DNA from: Saccharomycodes ludwigii
Taxonomy: Eukaryota; Ascomycota; Saccharomycetes; Saccharomycodales; Saccharomycodaceae
Assembly (NCBI RefSeq): GCF_020623625.1
Contig: NC_060205.1
Location: 117,501 to 181,500, forward strand
Direction of reading: 5' to 3'
Length of the DNA: 64,000 bases
The stretch's first letter is position 1, and each line of letters opens with the position of its first letter. Below are positions 49,653-62,900 of this stretch, piece after piece. Below the pieces are notes generated by a model, which was given only the letters and a program-made list of their open reading frames with translations, did no database searches and had not been told where the DNA came from. The position numbers and the translations under genes are program-made.

Positions 49653-52600
49653 TTAAAATTGTTCCCATCCACCAAAATCATTGGCCATCCCATGTACCGA
49701 TATTATTTTATCAGGTATTTTACTTCCCAATACAATGTCATTAGTAAATTTCTCATACAAGTCTTCGTTTAATTTCAACACAGTTCCCAACTTTTCCAAA
49801 TCATATTCATGATGCTCATTCAAGTATGGGGCCGGATAAAATGTTCCTCTCATACCAAAAAGCAAAAGCAATGCACCCGTTTTAGGTAAAAGAAAACAAC
49901 CAAAACTTGAACTTTTAGCGCATTCATTGTAAACATGATTACAACATTTACCAAACCTAGAATTATGCCATGGTGGTGAATGTTCAATCCACATCATTTT
50001 AGAGCAAAATAAGCAAATTGCACTATCCGTATTTTTAAAAGCTTTATATTTCAATTCATAATCTAAAGAGTAGGATTTAGGACAAACATCACATAATCTT
50101 TCAGGTAAAACACTTAATTGAAATGGACTTGTTAGTGGTATATCCAACTGTTTTTTAGACACCAACTCATCATTTATTAACATCTTAAAAATTTGAATAT
50201 GCCTATGTTCCAAATTTTTTAAAATACCCTCAATTTTATCAACACCCAAGTATCCTAATATTTGATTAATTTCTCCAATTTTGCCAACATGATTAATTTT
50301 TTTTGTTATACTGCCGACATCCGCATGAAAGGAAATAAAGTATTTCGACACTACACAAAGAGCAATTCTCCTCAACAAAACTTTCAATTGATCCAAAACT
50401 AAATCTAATATGACGGGCAAATTTTTTTTAATTTCATCCAGCAATTTTACAGGGAACGATGATTTGTTGTCATCGAGAAATTTTTTTATTAAACCAACTA
50501 AAACGTGATGCTCTCGAGGAAAAACTAAATTTTCCATCCATGCAGCCTCCAACTTGAAGCTTGAGACTTTTAATGCTGTAAATAAACGTACAAAATTAAG
50601 CAACAACGAACGTTTAACAATGGTAAGTATCAAACTTTTGTATCCCAATTTTTTCATATATGCACAAGCTGTTTCTCCAGTCAGAGCAAAATTTATAATT
50701 TTTAATGGATCTGTAGATGTAAACTTTTCCAAATTATTAAAATAATCATCAAAACTCTCTGATATTTCATTTGTCTCCCTATGCGTCCTAATTAATTGTG
50801 CTAATTGCTTGGAATTATTAATGCAAAAAAATTCAAAATCACCTAAAAGTTTTAGCGTCGTCAATTTCTGGTTATTCAAAGCTTTCATAATAAACTCGTC
50901 ATCCGCACCTTTCCTTCTAAGAGATAGCTCGATATTTTTGACCGTATTAATCATCAACTGGTTTAGATGCACCCTTGCATCAAAAAAGGAAATGCTTTCC
51001 CGTTGAAAGATAAATGATGAAAATACAGACAAAGATTTGGCACACCATTTCAATTCGGATTGGAATTCATTTCCTGCAAATATTGGCTCCGGGGAAAAAT
51101 TTTCCAAATAATCAGAAGTTCTCAAAGTCATGGTATTGATTTTTGGGATAAACCAATTTGATAGAGAACTACACAATGGGCACATAAAACATGAATTCCC
51201 GATGGCGGATGTTATATTTTTAGTGATTTGAGAATAGGTTAAGCGTTGTGAATCCATATGTCGCAACAAGCAATCGGGATGACTACCATGCCCACAAAAT
51301 TTGACAGTGAGACATTGTTGTGTTTTAATTTGTGAACCCTTAGCTAGTGGCATTCCCTGCAAACCTGAAAATAATTTGAAATTTGATACATCACCAAATT
51401 CATCCACTAAATTATCTATGAGTAGTCCAAAATATACTAGCGGCGTTTCATTTCTGGGAATCTTGCAAAATGTACATGTATCTTCTGGGTATTCCCATTC
51501 GGTTTTGGTCGACTCACATCTACTTGATGGGACAAAATCCTCAATGTACTCAAGATTATTTTCTATAAACTGACTTTGTTGTTTTTTCAATTTATCCATC
51601 ATCTTTTCTCTTTTAGCTTTAGCAATTTTCTTCTTTCTTTCAAATTCAGTTTCTGTGCTAGAAATACTAGCAAAACTTGTGGTTGAATCTTTAGAATCAA
51701 GACAACAAAACCCTGAAGATTCACTTCTATATTCGTTATGCATATAAAAATTCGATGTTTCTAAAATCGTTTTATTAAAGCTTTGTACCTGTTCCTCCAA
51801 AAATTTATTAATGTCAATATGAGGTGCCTCAGACTTCATGAATCTAAATATTTCCCTAATTTTCCCATGCTCATTTGAAAATTTAGACATTTGTAGAAAC
51901 GAATATAAAAGAGAGCCTATGCTTTGTCTATAAACTTCATCCAACGTGCAGGAGCTTTGATATTCTCTCCAAAATATGGGTTCAAAAATATGTAGGCTGT
52001 TAACCACACAAATATGAATTAAATGTATAACTTTTGTCGCTAAAGATTCTAATTCAAGATGAACCAGTAATTCTAGACTGTTTTTTATCCACATACCGAA
52101 ATTATCAGAACCGCAAATCGCAAACAAATTTTTAAATAATAATTTATTATTTAAAAATTTTTCGATATTTCTGACAGGGATAAACGTATCGTTATAATTA
52201 TTTATACCATGGGTAATCTGTTGCCTTTTGCGAACAATAATTTCAGCCTCATATGATTGCGAGGCACCAAAAGTCACATAAAACGGATCAACCATATCAA
52301 AGTACTTTGGCTTCAATCTATATAGACCAGGTACTTTATCGGACTTTGGTTTAAAAAAATCAGCAGCTTTTTTCAAATAGAGATCAAATGATGGATTTCT
52401 AGTCAAGTGCTCAGGTAGAGCATGTGACACTTTACTATAACTCTCATCCTTAAAACACAATACATGGACAATTTCTGTAATGAGATTTTTCTCAAATCCA
52501 TCAAAGGAAGATAGTAGTGAAAGTGACCTAATGTCGGTAAATAACCTGATCAATACTAAAAACATCTCCTCCACCATTTTTACAGTTGTTTCACGATCTG

Positions 52601-55460
52601 GATAATCATCTAGTGGAATTCCCATAAACCAACTTCTCAAATTAAACCTATCAATCATTAGACACATAAACTCATTTGGTAAGCAGTAACACATCCCCAA
52701 CTGAGTAATGAACAAGTCACTATAATACGTATACTCTTTTAAATTGTCTTTTGTGTACTTTTTCATCTGCAAAACAATTGGTGCGCCATTTCTAATCCAA
52801 AACCCTGATCTAATTTGTGAAATCATAGCCAAAGTTGAAATTGGATGTTCACATAACAGTAGCATATTGGTGGGGTTACAAAATAAGGTCTCCTTATTGA
52901 GCTCAAATATTTTGCCCATTAATTTTTTTCTAAAATCATCAGGTAACTTTTCGTATCTGCCGCTGCACGACCATTGCAAAATAAACTTGATAATGTACGA
53001 AAACGGATGAATAAAACTTTGAATATCGACACCAACTTTGAAGTCAATAATTTTATAGATTTCGTTTGATACTTGAAGGGTTTTCAATTTAAAATTATTC
53101 ATATTTAATTGAAAGTTAACATCAGAAACAGCATAATCACCGTCATAAGAACAAGTACTATTTTCTAAGTAGGTATCGCCTGAACCTGAAACCCCCCTAT
53201 CACTCAAAACATCCTTTAACTCCTCATTAACTGCCTTCTCCAACAAAGTGTTGATTATCTTAGCCCTTTCATCTAAATCGTCTGTCCATAAACAGATACT
53301 TCTAATATAAGAATCTATCATTACAATTAAAGGATTGAAGAACTGGAAAAAGGGTTGGAAATCAAAGCTTTCATACTCCACATGTTGCAGTTCTTCCCTT
53401 TTCAATGGAACAATAGATTTAAAAGCACGGGCACAACAAAAGATCGTATCCATTAGTTCTTGGTTGGAAAAAACACTTTTCGGATTCGTATTGCTAGAAA
53501 ATGCTAAGTAAATGTCCTTATAGAATGAAATAATTTTTCTGCTTTGTAATTTGTCGGATGATGGCAATTTAAATTCAATGGTGCACGGAATAAAATCTTG
53601 GTCAATGATTTGGAAAAAGTCAGATGAATAGTTAATTAAAAAAAAGGATAGTTTTATCATTCTGCTAAAAAATGGAGTATGAACCAACAAATTAGTTACT
53701 TTTGGATTTTGAAAAATATATTGAGACATGGAAGTTAATATAGAAGCTTTATATGAAGCTTGGTCTGAGATGAAATATTGATATATTAATTTAGGATACA
53801 AATCCAAATATTGTGAAGCGGCATAAATATTAAAATCATCTCCAGATATGGAGTATGCACTTTCTAGAATCTTGATTAATTTTAGTTTATTGAAGTTTGT
53901 TAACAAACTTGATGAACAGTCCAGAAAGTATTGGTATTTGGATGGTTTCGATAAAAAATTTTTTTTGGTGTTATGAATAAAATAGTCAAAAATTTGCTTC
54001 TTCTGTTCTTCATTGATTTTTAAATCGCAAGATGTATCGTATTGCCATAGATTGTTGGTATCGAAATAAAAATTTGGATCACTGAAAAAAAAATTCTTTA
54101 TTATCGGGATCTCTATGACACTACACTTTTGTGTAATGGAACTCATAAAATCTAAATCACATGAGCTTAAAGTCGAAGCTCTAATGTCCATATTTTTAAA
54201 TGCATACAATGAGGATTCCCAATCGTTTAATAAACATTTTCTAACAGCAATTTTCAAATTCATTGAGTAATTACACTTTATTAGCAATATGTATACAAAT
54301 GCAATTAACTCTTGTGCAATCTCATATTGCACAACCTGTTCCACTGTGATAATTTTTGAAGGAATACTTTTATCCTTAAGTTTTGCCTGAATTTGTTCTA
54401 AAAAGGATAAGTCAAAAGTTTGTGCTATAACTTGGAAACTTTTGTTGCGTAGGAATTCATCCACAAGTGAAAGGCAATATTCAATCGGTTTATCTAAGAT
54501 TGAACTTAATTCGTTGGCTAGGGTATATTGTGATGAGTTACAGCAACTATCTTCTAATATTAAACAATGCTCATTGGCAAGCCTCTCTAAATTTTTAACA
54601 CCGTTTGCATCAGTCTGTTTATAAATATTTATTACATTTGCGCTCATCATGAAATATTTATTTAATTGCGAGTAATTAGATGTGTCTGATTGTAATAAAA
54701 CATCCAAAATGTAATTGAAAATACATTCGAATTGCCTTTCCAATACATCTAAATCAAAAATTTCCACTGAATTATCGGCAAAAGAAAGCATTTTACAATG
54801 TTTACCTATTTTTGTATCAATAAAGTCATCATGACTCCCACAATGACATACTCTGCTTTCACTTTTACCTAATGTTCTAGCAATGTACCTATGGTTATTA
54901 TGGTACTCAAAATCAAAGCATTCTTCACAAATCTCATAAAGTGGACTTCTTGAGCAGTCCAAACAATAGTAGACAGTCTCTGTAGCAAAAAGTTTTTTAT
55001 TGCACATTGAATCATATGGATGCCAGTGTTCAAGCTCACAATTTTTTACTGTATCATTATTGCTGGAATTATGAATATATTTTTCTACAAACTTATCTCT
55101 CCAATAATCTTTTAAGTGTACTTTATTATAAGATTGATGTTTCCAATTTTTTGTTTTGAAAAAGCTCAAATATTTGTCAAATATTTGGATGTTGCAACTA
55201 GCAGACTGACTATTATCATTAGGGCTGTGCAAAAAAAAAATATCCAATAAACATTGCCATAAAATTGTTTTTGCTATATTATTAAAATTAAAATTGCACA
55301 ATCTAGGAAATAATATTAAAAATGATGATAATTCCTCTATATAAACTTTTTCTGTACTTTCGGTGGTGCTATTGTTACCAATGTCATTTTGTTTTTCTTG
55401 TTCTTTATGCTCAATATTTTTTTTGCCACTGTTGAAATTAAATTTTTTTTGTTTATTCAT
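49653..55460 (-). CDS. UBR2: E3 ubiquitin ligase Ubr2
   Basis: RING-type E3 ligase that with Rad6 and Mub1 ubiquitinates Rpn4, the proteasome-gene activator. The 1935 residues (S. cerevisiae 1872) have a degenerate UBR box at about 140-215: CELEHWHPYDSMCNKKLF, YYCLDCSRSPLYEICEECFD, HNNHRY, RVCHCGSHDDF. A long helical middle follows, then a basic helix KKKIAKAKREKMMDKLKKQQ at about 1275-1295. The RING-like domain at about 1325-1430 has DTCTFCKIPRNE, KFCGHGSHPDCLLRHM and CFMCPLCSSLSNWFIP. The C-terminal Cys/His domain includes CLFCSKMMWIEHSPPWHNSR and ends GMANDFGGWEQF. It differs from the neighbouring UBR1, which has the better N-degron pocket and a ClpS-like domain. In S. cerevisiae UBR2 is YLR024C, on another chromosome. 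Name by domain pattern and contrast with UBR1. Confidence 0.85.
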   Translation of the reverse strand: MNKQKKFNFNSGKKNIEHKEQEKQNDIGNNSTTESTEKVYIEELSSFLILFPRLCNFNFNNIAKTILWQCLLDIFFLHSPNDNSQSASCNIQIFDKYLSFFKTKNWKHQSYNKVHLKDYWRDKFVEKYIHNSSNNDTVKNCELEHWHPYDSMCNKKLFATETVYYCLDCSRSPLYEICEECFDFEYHNNHRYIARTLGKSESRVCHCGSHDDFIDTKIGKHCKMLSFADNSVEIFDLDVLERQFECIFNYILDVLLQSDTSNYSQLNKYFMMSANVINIYKQTDANGVKNLERLANEHCLILEDSCCNSSQYTLANELSSILDKPIEYCLSLVDEFLRNKSFQVIAQTFDLSFLEQIQAKLKDKSIPSKIITVEQVVQYEIAQELIAFVYILLIKCNYSMNLKIAVRKCLLNDWESSLYAFKNMDIRASTLSSCDLDFMSSITQKCSVIEIPIIKNFFFSDPNFYFDTNNLWQYDTSCDLKINEEQKKQIFDYFIHNTKKNFLSKPSKYQYFLDCSSSLLTNFNKLKLIKILESAYSISGDDFNIYAASQYLDLYPKLIYQYFISDQASYKASILTSMSQYIFQNPKVTNLLVHTPFFSRMIKLSFFLINYSSDFFQIIDQDFIPCTIEFKLPSSDKLQSRKIISFYKDIYLAFSSNTNPKSVFSNQELMDTIFCCARAFKSIVPLKREELQHVEYESFDFQPFFQFFNPLIVMIDSYIRSICLWTDDLDERAKIINTLLEKAVNEELKDVLSDRGVSGSGDTYLENSTCSYDGDYAVSDVNFQLNMNNFKLKTLQVSNEIYKIIDFKVGVDIQSFIHPFSYIIKFILQWSCSGRYEKLPDDFRKKLMGKIFELNKETLFCNPTNMLLLCEHPISTLAMISQIRSGFWIRNGAPIVLQMKKYTKDNLKEYTYYSDLFITQLGMCYCLPNEFMCLMIDRFNLRSWFMGIPLDDYPDRETTVKMVEEMFLVLIRLFTDIRSLSLLSSFDGFEKNLITEIVHVLCFKDESYSKVSHALPEHLTRNPSFDLYLKKAADFFKPKSDKVPGLYRLKPKYFDMVDPFYVTFGASQSYEAEIIVRKRQQITHGINNYNDTFIPVRNIEKFLNNKLLFKNLFAICGSDNFGMWIKNSLELLVHLELESLATKVIHLIHICVVNSLHIFEPIFWREYQSSCTLDEVYRQSIGSLLYSFLQMSKFSNEHGKIREIFRFMKSEAPHIDINKFLEEQVQSFNKTILETSNFYMHNEYRSESSGFCCLDSKDSTTSFASISSTETEFERKKKIAKAKREKMMDKLKKQQSQFIENNLEYIEDFVPSSRCESTKTEWEYPEDTCTFCKIPRNETPLVYFGLLIDNLVDEFGDVSNFKLFSGLQGMPLAKGSQIKTQQCLTVKFCGHGSHPDCLLRHMDSQRLTYSQITKNITSAIGNSCFMCPLCSSLSNWFIPKINTMTLRTSDYLENFSPEPIFAGNEFQSELKWCAKSLSVFSSFIFQRESISFFDARVHLNQLMINTVKNIELSLRRKGADDEFIMKALNNQKLTTLKLLGDFEFFCINNSKQLAQLIRTHRETNEISESFDDYFNNLEKFTSTDPLKIINFALTGETACAYMKKLGYKSLILTIVKRSLLLNFVRLFTALKVSSFKLEAAWMENLVFPREHHVLVGLIKKFLDDNKSSFPVKLLDEIKKNLPVILDLVLDQLKVLLRRIALCVVSKYFISFHADVGSITKKINHVGKIGEINQILGYLGVDKIEGILKNLEHRHIQIFKMLINDELVSKKQLDIPLTSPFQLSVLPERLCDVCPKSYSLDYELKYKAFKNTDSAICLFCSKMMWIEHSPPWHNSRFGKCCNHVYNECAKSSSFGCFLLPKTGALLLLFGMRGTFYPAPYLNEHHEYDLEKLGTVLKLNEDLYEKFTNDIVLGSKIPDKIISVHGMANDFGGWEQF

Positions 55461-56921
55461 GATAATAATTGTGTTACATACAGATATGATGTATAATGGA
55501 ATATATATACTTCTTTTCAGCTATGTAGATAGAGTGGTTAACAGTATCTTTAGTTTAAAGTAGCTTTAATTGATTGATTGGTATTATAATAGAGAGATCG
55601 AAGAATGAAGTTAAGGATCTGTGTGTATAAATTAGATTAGTTGGTTAAGGTTAAAATTGTTTATTAATTACGCAAAGCGTTTTTTAATTTAATTTTTTTT
55701 TTTTTTTTTTTTTTTTTTTATTTTTGGCCCTTTTTGCCGCCCATCTTCACTGCCTCCTTTATTTGGAGTATTTTTATTTTGTGTAATAATTTTAATGTGC
55801 TTGATTGAACAGGCGTTGAAATTGCTCGTAAAGGATGATATAAAATGGAAATCATAACCAAATTTTTGTCCTTGTATGAAACGGATAACCGAGAAATGAA
55901 GATATCGGATTATAGATTTAGCTAGTTAAACGAGGTAAATGGAAAATAACAGCTGCGGTGTATTTTATGTATTACAACACAACGTGAAAGATAATTGGCA
56001 AAAAAAAAAAAAAAAATATAAGGGGGAAAAAAATTAAATAAATGAAAAAATTGCGCAGTCCGAAAGTATTGTACGAAAGCAGTCAACCGGGATAGATGTA
56101 GTATTTTATTTTATTATTTCTTTCTCTCTGCTTCTACTGATATTAACAATGACGTTAAAACAACTGCTAATTTATTCTATTGATAACTGCAACCTTATTT
56201 TTCTTTCTTTTTTAGTATTTTTCTTTCGCTTAGCAAATCAATTATAAACTTTATGTATACATAGCCAACCTTTTTTTTTTTTTTTTTTTTTTTTCTTTCC
56301 CTTTCCTTTTCCTTTCTTTCTTTCTTACTTTTTTCCTTCTTCTTCTTCTTTCTGGTAATTATTTAAACTTTGCCATCTCTCAAATACTTCTTACATTTCA
56401 TCTTTTTATTAATTTAGAGATGATCTATATAAATTTAAAGCTTTTTTAATTCCAACTCAGTTATATTTTATTATTTGCAAGAAAGGAAAACCCAAATAAA
56501 CAAACCTAAAAAAAAAAGAAAAAAGAAAAAAGAAAAAAAAACTATTCAAACTTTTCCAGTTTTAATTTTATTTGCTTAAGAATTGAATTCTCTAGGACGT
56601 GATAACTAAAAGAGACTTCTTTTTTTTTCTTTTTTTTTTTTTTTTGGCTATTAAATTCATTTACATCATATTAAAATAAAAAAACTCGGGAAAAAAGAAG
56701 ATATATACATATATTAAAAGAGGTCTGTATTTACATCTCTAACTTCTGTCTTCCAACCTCTCCCTTTTATTATTTATCGCCAAAATTCTTTGATACTATT
56801 TAGTTTGTCCCTTAGACGAGGTTTATCCGGTTTTTAAAACCTATTTTATTAATAATTTTTTTTTTGTCTGTCAACTAGATATACAATATCCACAGGAATA
56901 AATCTATAAAAATTAACTAAA
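55461..56921. promoter_or_regulatory. UBR2-UBR1 divergent promoter
   Basis: 1461 bases, the longest spacer. It holds a T27 run at 55693-55719, TTGCCGCCCAT at 55734-55744 (the GCCGCC core of a URS1-type site), a CGG-rich cluster ACGGATAACCGAG (55881-55893) and ATCGGAT (55904-55910), GTCCGAAA at 56058-56065, T runs near 56272-56294 and 56620-56645, and pyrimidine tracts of CTTT/CTT repeats at about 56295-56353. Short frames here lack similarity. No gene is called. Confidence 0.55.
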
Positions 56922-59900
56922 ATGGTTGGTAGTGACTCAGAACAAAAAGGTGATAAACAAAATTACAACTTTCATATTTCCAAAGGCTTGAATGAGATAT
57001 TTCAATCTATCCATGATTACTCCCAATTTAACACACCCAAGGGACCAATCGAAAGGGAGCAAATGGGCCAAGATCTCAAGAAAGTTGTTTTTAACCTATT
57101 ATATTTTACTTTATTTAAAAATGGTGAATTATTATCAGAGTTTTCACCCCACCTTGATCATTCAAATATTCCGCCTGATCTACAAAGCATCTTACCTGAT
57201 AATGATAATTTTAGAAATTATGACCTTTCCATAGAAAAATTAAAAAATAACAAAAATAAATCCACTTTTTATAACCATATTGGGCGAAACTGTGGTAGAA
57301 AATTTAAACCTGGTGAACCTATTTATCGTTGTCAAGAGTGTGGATATGATGATACTTGTGTGCTATGTGTCCATTGTTTTAACCCGGATGATCATGTGGA
57401 TCATCATGTTTATACAAATATTTGTACAAGAGTTTCTAGTGGTATTTGTGACTGTGGTGACTCTGAAGCTTGGAACAATCCCCTACATTGTAAGGCCGAA
57501 CTAGCATGTAACCAAAAGAAAAACGCTTGTATGTATAATTTGGATTACAACTCATTGATACCACACTTCAAATATGTTTTAACTGAATCTTTAGATTACT
57601 TCATTGATGTTTTTAATCAGAACATCGAACCCATACCTATTTTTACTAAAGAAATCATGCTAAAATTAAGAAATTATGTACAAAAGGGCAATTTAGTTGA
57701 AAGAGCTCAATTTTTGAAAGATTTGGCTTATAAGAATGATTATTTGTTAAAAAAACAACAAGCAACTGACAACGAATCCGATATGATTAAGGAACCTAAA
57801 AATTATGCAGTCATAGTTTATAATGACGAATTTCATAATTATCGACAAGCCACTAGTGCTTTGAGACAAGGTGAACCTGATGATAAACGGATTGAATTAA
57901 TAACCTCTCATATTGATGGTGAAGGCCGTGCAATATTGAAATGTTCTACAGATTTATCGTCAGTCATTGGTGGATACTTTTCAGTTCAAACTAATGGGCT
58001 AAGTGCTACACTAACAAGCTGGTCCGAATATATTCACCAAGAAACCTGTAAATACATCATTAAATGGATTCAAGAATGTTTGTCTATTCCTAATGTGGAG
58101 TTTCAAAACGCCTACAGAGAAGCTTTAGGCTTTGTGTTTACAGAGGAATTACCCAATGGTTGTATTAAAAGTAGCAGTAATGTCGCTGAGGTTGTGGATA
58201 AATATTTTGCTAATAATTGTGGGATTGAAGTTCTTGATCCCGAGTGTAGATATGCTGATTTATCGATTTTGGACCGTGGTACTAGATTGCCACTAGGCCA
58301 TCATTTGAAAATGAACGAAAATAATTTAACTTCAATCTCACCAGAAATAAGTTCGTTATCAAAAGTGAAGCCAAATTACTTCAACTCGAGATTACAATTA
58401 ATGCTATTTTTGGATAATAGATATTGGAAAGTTCTAAGAAGTTCTGTACAAGATATTATCATTCCGACCTTGTCATCTAGTTTGAAATATAAGGCCGTGT
58501 TTTGTAGACAATTTTCGCAAATTTTTACTCATATGCTAAACGCTGTTTGTTTCTTAGACAGAGAACCACAATTGACTGCATTGAGAGAAAGTGTTTTGCA
58601 ATTGTTTTCATGCACAACAAGTGCAGAAGATATGTTAGCGGATGGCTCTTTTTTGGATGTTTTATGGTCTGTCAACAGAATTTTCATGAAATTTTCTGTT
58701 CTGGATAATGGTTCCTTATTGTGGAAAATAGTTAGTATAGCTAATCCCAGCAAAGGTTTTTCGGTTTCGTTTAAACAGGGGTTGTATGCTATCGAGACAT
58801 TGTTGAATAAAGTTACTGATCCAAACTCTATATTACGACCCCAAGAATTCATAGCCATAACATCTTTGTGTCAACTATTCAATGGGGCCTGGAAAATTAA
58901 GCATAAGGAAGGAGAACATGTGTTACGAGAAGATCAATCGTTTATACCATATTTGGAGTATACCTCTTCAATATACAGCATAATTCAAAGTGTGAACAGA
59001 ATTTTAGAAAACGGCAAAGTTGATGAAGCAAAGTTATTAAATGCAATACATCTACTATATACATATTTTACGCACAAAAATCTACCATACAAATTGGTCG
59101 GTGATTCCTTTGAGATTATTAAATTTAAAGTTAGTAAACAGAGAGTTGCATTCATGAATCCGGTTCATACCTTTTTTTCATTTTTAGTTGAAAGATCCCA
59201 AATAGCTAAAGTTTTACCAGTTATTGAATCGAGAGATAAAGATTTTTTAGTTGTTTCTGATTTTTGTTTAAGAAGTGTAGTTTTATGTTCTCAAATTGAT
59301 ATTGGATTTTGGGTGAGAAATGGCATTTCGGTTTTGCATCAATCCTGTTATTACAAAAAAAACCCTGAAATGAGTTCCTATAGTAGAGATATACACGTTA
59401 ATCAACTATCCTTTTTGGTAGAAAAAAATGAGTTGGAAAAAATTATCTATAATATGTTAGATAGATGGGAGATTCTAGACTGGTTTTTAGGTGAGCAAAG
59501 TATCAAAGAAACAGTATATGAAGATAAAATCAACCAGTTATTACAGCAATTTATTACTTTTATTTATCAGCTATTGAGTGAAAGACAACAATTTATGAAA
59601 TTCAACTCCACAGAGGAAAAGGAGCTATTACACATTAAAAATTCAATTATTTATAACTTGTACACCCAACCTTTACCGTATTCCAAATTGTTAGAAAGTA
59701 TCCCAGATTATTTAACAGAGAGTACTTCCAAATTTGATATATGTTTAGAAGAAGTTTCGCTTTATGTAGAACCAAAAGGATTAGAAGATAATGGTGTTTT
59801 TAAATTGAAAAGGGCAATGTTCAATAAAATTGACCCTTTGAGACTATTAAATATGGACAACGATTTTGAGCATAGCGCCAATATCATTAAGCAGCAGGTT

Positions 59901-62900
59901 TCGAAAGATAAAAAAAACATTGAAAAGACAATCATTGAGCCTCGATTAGAAGCCTACGATAAGTTGGAAAAGGGTTCTGAAACTTTAGGGAATTTTACTA
60001 GAACAAATTTATTTGCCAAAATTATTTACAAACTTTTAGCTGTATGTGTTACTGATAAGAATTCTGCATTTTTATATGAACTGTTACATTTAGTTCATGG
60101 AATCATGATTGATGACGAGTATATACATGGTACCCAATCGTTCCCACAAGCTTATTTGGACAAACCAATTTGCAATTATTTGCTAATGATTACCCAAGAA
60201 ACTTCATTTTCTTCCAATATAATTAATAAAGCCGATTATTTATTGGAGAGGATGCTTCGGAAAAAGCGTGAGCAAGTTATTGACTCTTTAACTACATGCT
60301 TTGGTGCGGATTATGTTCGTGATTATATGCAAGGAAAGAAAACACAAAGCGCAAGCCAGGAGGAAACAGAAAAAGAGCGCAAAAAGAGGTCTGCGAAAGA
60401 ACGTCAACAGAAGTTGCTTCAAAAGTTTGCTAGACAACATAGTAAATTTATGAAAGAAAACGAAAGTTTGTTTTCCAATGACGAAAAATTACATGGTGGT
60501 ATCACAAAAGGTGCCAACCATAAAATTAGCATTGATGAAGAGTCGAATTTGGTCAATGATAGGGAAGATGTCACCTGCTCTTTATGTCAGGATTCTGTTT
60601 CTTTTAATGATGTTTTTGTTATCCCAATTTATCAATCTAATACACCTGTGATACGACAACAAACACATAGGGGTAATGAAAATGTTTCTGAATGGTGTGG
60701 ATTTGTTAATCATGAAAATGCTCCGACTTTTTATAATTACAATAATTCTGGAACTAAACCTAAGAAAAACAATGGGAATGTTATGGTTTCGTGCAACCAT
60801 CAAATACATTTCAAATGTTTAAAAAAATATTTAAAAAAGAAAAAGTATTCCCCAAAGTTGTTTATATGTCCACTATGCCAAACGATTTCCAATAGTTTTT
60901 TGCCCTTATCGTTACCTATTTTTGATGGTAGGAAAAGCGATGTATGGTTTAATATGATCGTTAATGAAGTATCGTCTAATGTCAGAAATATTACTTATGT
61001 CCCAACTATGAAGGCTACGCAAAGGATTTATGATTTATTGGACATGATTATGAACAAAGTTAAATTTTATGATTCTAAATATTTCAATGCTGAGATTCGT
61101 GATTCCTCTATTGTATATATTCTTTCAGCCCATTTTGCCAATACCATTTCCATGCTGGAGGTGGCTTCAAGGGCATCTAGTGCACCATATCAAGATTTAT
61201 TGAAGGGTAGAGACCAAATTTTCAAAACGCTAAAGTACATGCTAAGGTGTATTTCATTTTTGAAAGAGGCCTATATTGATATAAGCAATGTTCATATTCC
61301 ATATTCGCATCACAAATATAGTTCTTTCCCAAATAAACCATTTCAGTATATTGTGAGAGAATTGTTATTTAGTGGTAACTCTTTGAAGTTTATTTTAAAC
61401 TCTGTTTTAAAAAGAATCATTGGGCATGCCTTGGATTACACAGATAAGGTTAATATCAATGAAATGGTAACTGAAATGAAAAAATCAAATATTTATTACG
61501 AACCGACTGCAGAGTTTGTAGAGCATTTTGCCAATTTTAAAGATGTAACTGATACAAAACTTCAAGCTGTTGCTTACACGTTTACTTTAAAGCAAATATG
61601 TTGTGTTTTGAGGAAGTGTTTGATATTTTGCAAAGTTTTAAATATGGCTGTTGGCAATGAGAATAATGGCGAGGTGATTAATGGTTTTGATTTAAGTAAC
61701 TCGGTTGAATATAATGGATCTTTGGAAGGATACGTTAATTATTTAGTTAAAATATTGACCAAAGAAGAAACTATGTTTGATTTAGTTAAAAGTGAAGATT
61801 TTTGTACACATAAATTAAGAGAAGACGTTGACCAAAGTGGTAAGCCAAGAACGTCCATTTCCAATACTGTTATTTGCGAAAGGGGGAAGTGTAAGATTTG
61901 TGATTATGAACTTTCCCCCATAACTAAAGGTGAATATGCTGGTACAGTTAAATTAGTTGACTTGGCTTCTCATTTGAACAAATACATTACTGATATTAAA
62001 TCTTTAAAATTCAGAAATGTTTCAAATCCTACCCATAATGCCAGTCAAAACAGTGCGAATGGTGCAGATATTTTTTCTGTTATTAATGGAATGTTGGGAA
62101 ACGTTGTCCACAATCATCTCAACGGTACCCCCATAGTTATGGTTGATAATGGTGATGGCAGCATTGAGATTGAGAGTTCACATGCTAGTAATGAAACAAG
62201 GTTGGATTTCGAGATATGTTTAAGTTGTGGTGAAAAAATATATTATACCGCGGATAATTATTCAATTTTCAAACATTTGTCCAAATGCTTTGGGGCATTT
62301 GGTTTATATTTAGTCCCAAGTGACAATGAAATATGTCTATCTTTGAACACACCTCAGTGCTTTGTGAAGATATCAGCTCCATATTTGAACTCGCATGGTG
62401 AAAGTGGTAAAGAGGCTATGAAACGTGGTGATATTGCTGTTTTGTCCCTGAAGAGATATGAACATTTAAATAACTTATGGATGTGTAATGGTATTCCGGG
62501 CTACATTAGCCGTATCATGGGCGATGAGTTTAGGATTTTAATTGCTACGCAAGCTGTTCGTTTCAATAGAAATATACTCTTTTTTAGAGGCTTATATGAA
62601 GGTGAAGAAAATGATGAAGAAGATGATTTTGGATTTGGAGACGATGATGACGACAACGATAATGATGAATCTGGCGGAACTGAAAGAATCGGGGGTTCAC
62701 AAACTACCGGAGATGGTACTGAGAGTGATAGACTCGCTTCTGAGGAATTGGACACTTTTGATCCTGGTGTTACGTTAGAAGACTTGGCTACATTTTCCGA
62801 TGAAGATCCGTATTATCGATATATATCTGGGGACGATTATGCTGACTATGATGATGATGACGATGATGACGATGACGCTGATGATGATGATGAAGATGAT